From Methanomassiliicoccus luminyensis B10 (GTDB lineage: Archaea; Thermoplasmatota; Thermoplasmata; Methanomassiliicoccales; Methanomassiliicoccaceae), in the NCBI RefSeq assembly GCF_000308215.1, contig NZ_CAJE01000001.1, forward strand, positions 1-34,612: a DNA stretch of 34,612 nt, in the 5' to 3' direction. The translations under genes were made by a program, and so were the position numbers. Under the pieces are notes generated by a model. The model did no database searches. It was given only the letters and a program-made list of their open reading frames with translations, and had not been told where the DNA came from. Shown here one piece after another: positions 25,549 to 31,280 of this stretch. Numbering within the stretch: the first letter of the stretch is position 1; every line of letters starts with the position of its first letter.

Positions 25549-25990
25549 CGCGATCCCTCCTCAGTGGCCCCATGGCCTTGACCGCCGAGGTGAACTCGTC
25601 CACGGTGGACGCGAACAGGTCCCCCTCCGACGCGGAGATCCATCGCAGCAGCAGCCGCTCCTTCCCTATTCCCAGCAGCTCCAGCAGCTCCCTGGTCTCG
25701 CCCACGCGGACCTCCTCCCTCACGTTCCCGGAGGCGTAGTGGCAGTCCCCGATGTGGCAGCCCAGCACCATGACGCCGTCCGCTCCTCTGCGGAAGCACT
25801 CCGTGATCAGCCCTCCGTCCACCCGGCTGGAGCACATGACCCTGATGACCCTGACGTTGGCCGGCATCTGCCGCCTCGACGCTCCGGCCAGATCAGCCCC
25901 GGCGTAGGAGCACCAGTTGCAGCAGAACGCCACGATCCGGGGCTCCCAGCCCCGCTCCCCCTCCTTGGCTGGGCTTGTCGCGTCGGTCAT
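25538..25990 (-). CDS. mvhD: MvhD/FrhD-type [2Fe-2S] delta subunit
   Basis: 150 residues, matching the methyl-viologen-reducing hydrogenase delta-subunit family. The cysteines C23/C24/C27 (CCNWCSYAGAD), C53 (MCSSRV) and C78/C83 (GCHIGDCHY) form the family pattern for one [2Fe-2S] cluster. The protein normally links HdrA to an electron donor such as a hydrogenase or formate dehydrogenase. Start: ATG at 25990 with GGGGAG upstream. The minus-strand GGTATTTTGG box (about 26021-26031) is a likely TATA element. It is the first gene of the mvhD - HdrD-like - DUF488 transcript. Confidence 0.88.
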   Translation of the reverse strand: MTDATSPAKEGERGWEPRIVAFCCNWCSYAGADLAGASRRQMPANVRVIRVMCSSRVDGGLITECFRRGADGVMVLGCHIGDCHYASGNVREEVRVGETRELLELLGIGKERLLLRWISASEGDLFASTVDEFTSAVKAMGPLRRDRDGA

Positions 25991-26120
25991 GGCATCTCCC
26001 CGCCGGGTACGGCTTCCTGGCCAAAATACCTTTTCTGCGCACCTCCTGCGGGGGCCCCTTTCCAGGATTTCGGCCATCTCATGGCAAGGATTAAGTGGCC
26101 CCAGGCCGTGATGAGTTCGA

Positions 26121-26822
26121 ATGAGGATCATCGGCTTCATCAAGACATCGCTGCTGGACTGGGACGGCCATGTGGTGTCGTCCGTCTACCTTCCCGGATG
26201 CAACTTCCGCTGCCCCTATTGCCACAACCCCGACGTGGTGCTGCGGTCCGAGACCTTCGACGAGGTGCCCTTCTCGGAGGTGGAGGAGTACGTCCGCTCC
26301 AACAAGGACTTCCTCGACGGAGTGGTGGTGACCGGCGGCGAGCCCACCCTCCACAAGGACCTCCCCGATCTTCTCCGCAGGATCAAGGACCTGGGCGTGA
26401 AGGTCAAGCTGGACACCAACGGTTCCAACCCGGGGATGCTGGGGGATCTCATCGAGGCCGGGCTGGTGGACTACGTGGCCATGGACCTCAAGGGGCCGCT
26501 GAACGAGAAGTACGCCGACGTCGTGGGAGTGGACGTCAAGCTCGACGACATCAAGCGCTCCATCGAACTGCTGGAGACCTCTGGGGTGGACCACGAGTAC
26601 CGCACCACCGTGGTGCCGGTGCTGCTGACCCCGGGCGACATCGAGTCGATGGCCGCGTACATCGGGGGCACCAAGAAGTACGCCCTGCAGCAGTTCCGCC
26701 CGGGGCACACTCTGGACCCCAGCATGTCGATGGTGAAGCCGTACCCGCAGGGGACCATGCTCGGCATCGCCGAGACCGCCAAGAGGTACGTGCGCAAGGT
26801 GGTGCTCCGCGGGGACGTGTGA
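26121..26822 (+). CDS. nrdG: Anaerobic ribonucleotide reductase-activating protein (radical SAM)
   Basis: 233 residues. The radical SAM cluster motif is C27/C31/C34 (CNFRCPYC), followed by GGEPTLHKDL, KLDTNGSNP and VAMDLKGPL, as in NrdG and pyruvate-formate-lyase activases of this archaeal class. It generates the glycyl radical of class III ribonucleotide reductase; the reductase gene is not in the window. A GGATTAAG box (26089-26096) lies about 28 nt before the ATG, fitting a leaderless start. An alternative identity is a general activase for another glycyl radical enzyme. Confidence 0.85.
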   Translation: MRIIGFIKTSLLDWDGHVVSSVYLPGCNFRCPYCHNPDVVLRSETFDEVPFSEVEEYVRSNKDFLDGVVVTGGEPTLHKDLPDLLRRIKDLGVKVKLDTNGSNPGMLGDLIEAGLVDYVAMDLKGPLNEKYADVVGVDVKLDDIKRSIELLETSGVDHEYRTTVVPVLLTPGDIESMAAYIGGTKKYALQQFRPGHTLDPSMSMVKPYPQGTMLGIAETAKRYVRKVVLRGDV

Positions 26823-26869
26823 GCGCATTATCATTTCTCGTTCTCAGTAATACAAATCGGGCCGAGAGC

Positions 26870-26880
26870 TTTTTTATTCT
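26870..26880 (+). terminator. T-rich putative terminator after nrdG
   Basis: A T-rich run (TTTTTTATTCT) lies 48 bp after the nrdG stop in an AT-rich gap. Archaeal RNA polymerase terminates at such U-tracts. It may also serve as an upstream promoter element for the next gene. Confidence 0.35.
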
Positions 26881-26930
26881 CCAATTCATCGAAATATAGA
26901 ATAATCCTCAGATGAAAATGGTGGTGTAGC

Positions 26931-27962
26931 ATGGCAAAGGTCTTTACATGTCCGCACTGCGGGGCCGGTGCAGGCCCCCACGATTCCCAGTGCTGGCGCT
27001 GTGGCGGATCGCTCACGGCGCCGGTAACGGCAGCCCCCAGGCCGGCCGCGCCGGGGATAAGGGAGATCAGCAAGAGCAACTTCGACGCCGCCCCTGTGGT
27101 CAAGCCCGCGGTCAGGGATGTGGTCGGCGCGTACGGCAGGGAGAAGGAGCTGCGGGACAAGGAAAGGGCCCTGCAGGCCGAGATGGAGTCCCTGGAATCG
27201 CAGAACCGCAAGGTGGAGAAGCTCTTCCGGAAGCTGGACGAGGAGAAGAGGTCGCTGGAAACGCTGAAGGCCAGCCTCAGCGCCCGCGAGGACGAGCTCT
27301 ATACCAAGGCCGCCATCCTCCAGAGCGCCATGCACGCCGCCGATGTCCAGCCCAAGACCGGCGGCCCCCTGTACGAAAGCGGCAGCCTGGACGCGGTGGA
27401 CCCGGAACCGGTCCTGGCCATGGAGAAGGCCCGCCTCCGCCAGGAGCTGGAGAAAGAGATGGCGGACCAGCTTGATCGGATCACCCAGCTGGAGGAGAGC
27501 CTCAGTGCTCAGGAGGACGAGCTCTATACCAAGGCCGCCATTCTCCAGAGTGCCATGAGGTCCACCGACGACCCCCGGAACGCCGGGAGCACCTCCAAGA
27601 ACGCCAGCATATTATATCTGGCGGCGGGCGGCGACCTGGAGCCCGTGCTGGTCCTGGAGAGGTCCCGGATGCGCAAGAAGATCGAGAGCGAGATGGCCGA
27701 GCAGTTCCAGCGCCTCGCCGAGCGGGAGGCCGGGATGAAGTCGGCGTACGCGCAGATGGGGGCCGGGGCCGTGGTGGTCAGCGGTCTCCCCGACAGCCTG
27801 GAGTCCGCCCTCGCCTGTGTGCGGTGCCTCAAGACGGTGGAGGGAGGGGCGGACACCCGTTACTTCCGCCTGACCCGCGTCAATGGCGTACTGACGCTGA
27901 CCGGGGTCGACGCAAATGCCGAGGTCCCGGCCAGGGACGAGAACGCCCCGGCCGACCGGTGA
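26931..27962 (+). CDS. Zinc-ribbon coiled-coil protein with internal duplication
   Basis: 343 residues. An N-terminal zinc ribbon uses C7/C10 (CPHCG) and C21/C24 (CWRCGG). A proline/alanine-rich linker follows, then a long charged coiled coil from about 65 to 270. The coiled coil contains a tandem duplication of about 75 residues: SLSAREDELYTKAAILQSAM (115-134) recurs as SLSAQEDELYTKAAILQSAM (190-209), and each copy ends with a DPEPVL/DLEPVL and a charged helix. The C-terminal 70 residues form a small alpha/beta domain (VVVSGLPDSLESALACV). Function unknown. A KaiC-like ATPase gene follows 100 bp downstream. Confidence 0.7.
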   Translation: MAKVFTCPHCGAGAGPHDSQCWRCGGSLTAPVTAAPRPAAPGIREISKSNFDAAPVVKPAVRDVVGAYGREKELRDKERALQAEMESLESQNRKVEKLFRKLDEEKRSLETLKASLSAREDELYTKAAILQSAMHAADVQPKTGGPLYESGSLDAVDPEPVLAMEKARLRQELEKEMADQLDRITQLEESLSAQEDELYTKAAILQSAMRSTDDPRNAGSTSKNASILYLAAGGDLEPVLVLERSRMRKKIESEMAEQFQRLAEREAGMKSAYAQMGAGAVVVSGLPDSLESALACVRCLKTVEGGADTRYFRLTRVNGVLTLTGVDANAEVPARDENAPADR

Positions 27963-28061
27963 GCCTGCAATGCCCCGAGACCACGGCGCATCTTACCCGC
28001 TGCGCGGCACTTCACATAAGTTAAATAGCCTGACGCCGATTCGCCGGCCAGAGGTGGTGCG

Positions 28062-28775
28062 TTGCAGATAGAGCGCGTCAAGACCTACATCCAGAATTTT
28101 GATGAGGTCCTTCAGGGGGGCATACCCAAGAACACGGTGGTGCTTATCACCGGCACCCCCGGCACCATGAAGTCCTCCATCGCATACAGCATACTCTATC
28201 ACAACGCGCTGGAGAACGGCACCCGCTCGGTCTTCATGACCCTGGAGCAGTCCAGGGAGCACCTCATGCAGCAGATGGAGTGCATGGGCCTCGACGACAA
28301 GCGGGCCCAGGACTACATACAGGTGCTGGACCTGAGCCTCATCAGGAAGTCCCTGACCCAGCTCAGCGCCAAGGGGACCTGGATGCAGATCTTCAAGATG
28401 TACGCCGACAACCTCAAGCAGAGCTTCGACTACGACATACTGGTGGTCGACTCCCTGGACGTCCTGGAGATGGTCGCCCAGATGGAGGAGGACCGGCGCA
28501 ACGAGCTGTTCTACCTCTTCGACTGGCTGAGGAACCTGGACGTAACCTCGCTGCTGATCTCCGAGACGACCCCGGACAACATCTTCGACCGGCGCAATGA
28601 TGAAGGGTACCTCGCCGACGGAATAATCTCCGTCAAGCTCCAGGAGTTCGGCGAGACCGACGTGCAGAGGCGCATACGCTGCATCAAGCTGAGAAGCACC
28701 AACCACAAGACGGGCTACTTCTCCCTGCTGTTCACGGACGGCAGGTTCCGGGCCACCCAGGTCATATCCGAGTGA
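28062..28775 (+). CDS. KaiC/RAD55-like RecA-fold ATPase
   Basis: 237 residues, a single RecA/KaiC domain. Walker A is GTPGTMKSS (31-39), the catalytic glutamate lies in FMTLEQS (E62 region), and Walker B is DILVVDSLD (D130). The C-terminal RIRCIKLRSTNHKTGYFSLLF is typical of the family strand. Such proteins often act in archaeal signalling with partner sensors. The start is TTG: it follows GAGGTGGTG (28051-28059), and the encoded beginning QIERVKTYIQNFDEVLQGGIP is a normal KaiC start. TATA-like TTAAATA lies at about 28020-28026. No second KaiC domain is present. Confidence 0.85.
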   Translation: MQIERVKTYIQNFDEVLQGGIPKNTVVLITGTPGTMKSSIAYSILYHNALENGTRSVFMTLEQSREHLMQQMECMGLDDKRAQDYIQVLDLSLIRKSLTQLSAKGTWMQIFKMYADNLKQSFDYDILVVDSLDVLEMVAQMEEDRRNELFYLFDWLRNLDVTSLLISETTPDNIFDRRNDEGYLADGIISVKLQEFGETDVQRRIRCIKLRSTNHKTGYFSLLFTDGRFRATQVISE

Positions 28776-28805
28776 CCCGGCCGCTCAAAGGTCCGCTGTC
28801 AGCTC

Positions 28806-29156
28806 TCAGCCGATCTGTCTGAGGTTCGAAGCGGTGTTCCTCAGGGACTTGGCGGCGGTGGCGAAGAACTCGTCGCCCCTTATGGTATCGCAGGTCCTGG
28901 CGGCGCTGTCGAACACTTCATCCGCGGCCGGGATTATCCGCCTGAGGTACGGCGATCCCCTGAGCATATACCTCTCGCAAAGTTCGGCTATGCCGGCCGC
29001 GTCCATGAGCACGCCGAGGACGTCCATCTGGGACCTCTCCCCTCCCATCTTGATGCCATGCATCACCGTCTCTACGCATATGTCCCGGGTGTCCCTGCAT
29101 GACGCGATGGTCCTGTCCACGAACTCCATGTTGCTTCTTTCCATCATCATAGACAT
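28806..29156 (-). CDS. DUF326-like four-helix protein with most cysteines lost
   Basis: 116 residues. The central region KMGGERSQMDVLGVLMDAAGIAELCERYMLRGSPYLRRI matches in spacing the conserved part of DUF326/copper-storage four-helix proteins (MGG, about 16 residues, then xxFMLRGSPxxxR), read here in pieces. Only C20, C27, C60 and C89 remain; positions that are cysteine in typical members are Ala, Leu, Thr or Phe. It may be a structural relative that no longer binds many copper ions. Start: ATG at 29156 with AGGAGG about 10 nt upstream. The longer open frame beyond it is unlikely to be translated. Confidence 0.55.
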   Translation of the reverse strand: MSMMMERSNMEFVDRTIASCRDTRDICVETVMHGIKMGGERSQMDVLGVLMDAAGIAELCERYMLRGSPYLRRIIPAADEVFDSAARTCDTIRGDEFFATAAKSLRNTASNLRQIG

Positions 29157-29429
29157 GTTCTCGTACTCCTCCTTTCGGTCTGGAACGTCCCAGACGCGGC
29201 TCGGGCCGGACGATCGCGCCCAAACGCGCCGGGCGAGCGGCCAGGACCGAGGCCTATACTTCGTCCGGAAACCACGAGTATTTGTTTGTTGCATCACCGC
29301 AGCTGCGGAATGAGGGCATATGGTCGATTATTCATCGGCGGGTCAGCGCCGGGGACCGCTGAATCCGCCAATGCCAGATGGTACCAGTCGGCAAAAGTAC
29401 ATATACGGCTGATGGGTTCAGCTTTTTGC

Positions 29430-29502
29430 GGGCTCATGGTCTAGCGGCTATGACGTCTCCTTCACACGGAGAAGGTCGCCGGTTCGAATCCGGCTGAGCC
29501 CA
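29430..29502 (+). tRNA. tRNA-Val (anticodon CAC)
   Basis: A complete cloverleaf: acceptor GGGCTCA pairs perfectly with TGAGCCC, discriminator A. The D arm pairs GTC with GAC, the anticodon stem TCTCC pairs with GGAGA around the loop TTCACAC (anticodon CAC, reads GUG), and the T arm GCCGG pairs with CCGGC around TTCGAAT. No intron and no encoded CCA. A TACATATA box (about 29397-29404) lies about 30 nt upstream. A tyrosine recombinase gene begins 39 bp after it, pointing back to the tRNA, so the 3' part is a likely attachment site. Confidence 0.95.
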
Positions 29503-29541
29503 CTCACACTCTTATCCAGACAATTATCATCGAAATTCAAT

Positions 29542-30534
29542 TCAAACGGTTTTTCCGTTCATAGCCAGTTCGTCAAGGAACATACGGTTGTACGCTTCAT
29601 TGACGTTGGCGAACGCAGGGTCGGCTCGGGCACGGCAATAGTACCGTTCCGTCGTCTTTGTCGAAGCGTGCCTCATCGATTGCGATACCTGTTCTATCGG
29701 GACTCCCTCGTCCAGGGCGAGCTGTCCGCCGGTCGGCCGGAAGTCCTTCCACTTGAAAGTGATCCCGGCTTCCTGCATTACTTGCTTCTTCAATCGGCCG
29801 AACGCCTGCTGAGTGTAGTTGTTGACACCTTTGCAGGAGACGGCCGGGATCAAGGGCTCGGCGCTCTTGATGCCCTTGGACTGAAGCATCTCGTTCCTGG
29901 CCTTGATGAAATCTAGGACAAATGGCCTCAGGACGTCGGGGATCGGCAGGCGCTTTACTTCACCGTATATTCCCTTGCCTTTCGGATTGGCCACCAGGAA
30001 GGTCCACTTCCTCGTATCCAAGTCTCGTAGCGAGGATAGTTGCAGCTCTCCCGGCCTTAACTGTAGGAAGGTGAGCATGGCGGTGGCGAAGCGACAGGCT
30101 TCGCCTTTCCAGCCACCAACTTGCCTGCAAGCCTGGAGGACCGCTATCAGGTCCTCGCGGTACAGGGAATAAGGTTCTTGGTTATCGCTGCCTATCCGTA
30201 TCCGTCCGTCCTTGAGCATGTCCTCGACCAAACGATTCTTGCATTCCAAGCACACGTCCTTCAACAGTTGCATCTGCTTCCTGAGCGTCGAACGCTTTGG
30301 AGGTTTCCCCCTTACATCGCGGTTCTTCAGCGCCAGGAAGATCTCTATGATGTCGTCCTCCGTGAACCTGGAGGGGTTCGAGGTGCTTATCTTGCCCGAG
30401 CTGTAGAGCTTGTGAATGATCGAAGCCATGAAGTGCAGTTTGCGCTCACGTTCATCGATCGTCCCTTCGCCCAAACGAGCCCGGGCACGTTTCAGGTATC
30501 GTCGATAAGCGCACACGAAGGGGTATCGACCCAT
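29542..30534 (-). CDS. Tyrosine recombinase (integrase)
   Basis: 330 residues. An N-terminal SAM-like core-binding region (about 1-110) precedes the catalytic domain: R160 in LRPGEL, a lysine in the NPKGKG beta hairpin (185-189), R266 in KDFRPTGGQ, H289 in MRHAST, and the nucleophile Y298 or Y299 in TTERYY. The box II histidine usual before R266 is replaced by lysine (K263), seen in some archaeal recombinases. ATG at 30534 follows AGAGGT; the frame is open upstream to 30741 but that stretch looks unlike the family. The gene ends 39 bp after the tRNA-Val gene, as in elements integrated into tRNA genes. It is AT-richer than the core genes to the left. Confidence 0.88.
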   Translation of the reverse strand: MGRYPFVCAYRRYLKRARARLGEGTIDERERKLHFMASIIHKLYSSGKISTSNPSRFTEDDIIEIFLALKNRDVRGKPPKRSTLRKQMQLLKDVCLECKNRLVEDMLKDGRIRIGSDNQEPYSLYREDLIAVLQACRQVGGWKGEACRFATAMLTFLQLRPGELQLSSLRDLDTRKWTFLVANPKGKGIYGEVKRLPIPDVLRPFVLDFIKARNEMLQSKGIKSAEPLIPAVSCKGVNNYTQQAFGRLKKQVMQEAGITFKWKDFRPTGGQLALDEGVPIEQVSQSMRHASTKTTERYYCRARADPAFANVNEAYNRMFLDELAMNGKTV

Positions 30535-30888
30535 GGTCTTACCTCTCGGGCGTCTATCCGCTGAACCACGTCCCTGGCCATTCTGGGTTCGCCCATCACG
30601 GCAGGAGCGCTGTTTAGCGGAGGCGAGTTGTTCACAGCGTGGTGATATCCTCGCCTCGGGAGCGAGAGGGCGATTTGAGAAGGATAAAGCTTCGCCCGAT
30701 GAATCATCGAATTTTTTCGGTCGCTCCCTCCGTTCCGGCATTCCCCGTCCTCTCCAGCAGGACGAAAGTCGGAAAGAGAGGGGTAGAGAGAGAATCTCTT
30801 TCGGTTCTTTCGAACTCTTTTATCTCAGACTAATGTCGATTAGGCATCGCCGTATTTATATGATTTTTGATTGAAAAAGCAGTCTGGC

Positions 30889-30927
30889 AATTAATTATTA
30901 ATCGAGCGGGAGAATTAATAATTAATT
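30889..30927. repeat. Inverted repeat, 14-bp perfect arms, 11-bp loop
   Basis: AATTAATTATTAAT (30889-30902) and ATTAATAATTAATT (30914-30927) are exact inverse complements around a GC-rich 11-base loop CGAGCGGGAGA. Long AT-only arms with a GC loop are unusual in this GC-rich chromosome. Confidence 0.8.
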
Positions 30928-30946
30928 CGATCTAGAACGTGAATGT

Positions 30947-30963
30947 GATATCAACTAGATATC
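30947..30963. repeat. Paired GATATC sites, 11 bp apart
   Basis: GATATC occurs at 30947-30952 and 30958-30963, one helical turn apart, just left of the CGATAA dyads. Each is a 6-bp palindrome. Possible part of a binding array; weak on its own. Confidence 0.35.
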
Positions 30964-30973
30964 AGACGACCGC

Positions 30974-31016
30974 CGATAAGCGTACTCTTATCGGATCGAT
31001 AAGGGGCCGGTTATCG
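30974..31016. promoter_or_regulatory. Two CGATAA-N8-TTATCG dyads, 23-bp period
   Basis: CGATAA-N8-TTATCG occurs at 30974-30993 and again at 30997-31016, with different spacers. The first extends to an 8-bp match (CCGATAAG with CTTATCGG). Two identical dyads in phase look like paired operators or arm-type sites for a dimeric protein. The reader is unknown. Confidence 0.6.
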
Positions 31017-31121
31017 AGGGATGGATGTACCATTACTTTCAAGATTTTGTATGTGTTTTTGAAGGCGGATTATGTTTAAATCGAGGCCCTCGCATCGTTT
31101 ACGAGAGTAAGCTATCGATTG

Positions 31122-31142
31122 CGTTTTGTCTATGACAAAACG
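31122..31142. repeat. Inverted repeat with 9-bp arms
   Basis: CGTTTTGTC and GACAAAACG flank the three bases TAT. All nine positions pair. It lies 36 bp before a possible short reading frame and 140 bp before the DUF4209-like start; a recombination core, an operator or a hairpin are possible. Confidence 0.6.
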
Positions 31143-31280
31143 TAGCACTGGATAGGCTTTGTTGGAGTACCTTTCTCATGTACACACGTATGGAGCTATC
31201 TGAAAACGGAAGATGGCTGAAGTTGACCCTGAAATCAGCGACTAATAAAATTATTAATCAACGAATCGTTAGGATGGTTA

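Larger units (their letters stand above)
30535..31280. other. Gene-poor AT-rich region between integrase and DUF4209-like gene
   Basis: About 750 bp with no convincing gene longer than 60 residues. The first 250 bp (to about 30780) are still GC-rich and hold open frames that look like shadows. The rest is AT-rich and holds a 14-bp-arm hairpin, two GATATC sites 11 bp apart, two CGATAA-N8-TTATCG dyads, and a 9-bp-arm dyad. A 39-residue reading frame at 31178-31297 is weakly possible. The layout fits integrase arm sites, operators or an origin; none is proven. Confidence 0.5.

Noticed and set aside
30550-30580. tRNA D-arm-like string on the minus strand (GGTTCAGCGGATAGA)
   Set aside because: No matching acceptor, anticodon or T arm around it; taken as chance.
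30535-30741. In-frame 69-codon extension of the integrase, and a 71-codon frame at 30492-30707
   Set aside because: No ribosome-binding site or family-like sequence; the ATG at 30534 with AGAGGT is better. The two frames overlap and cannot both be real.
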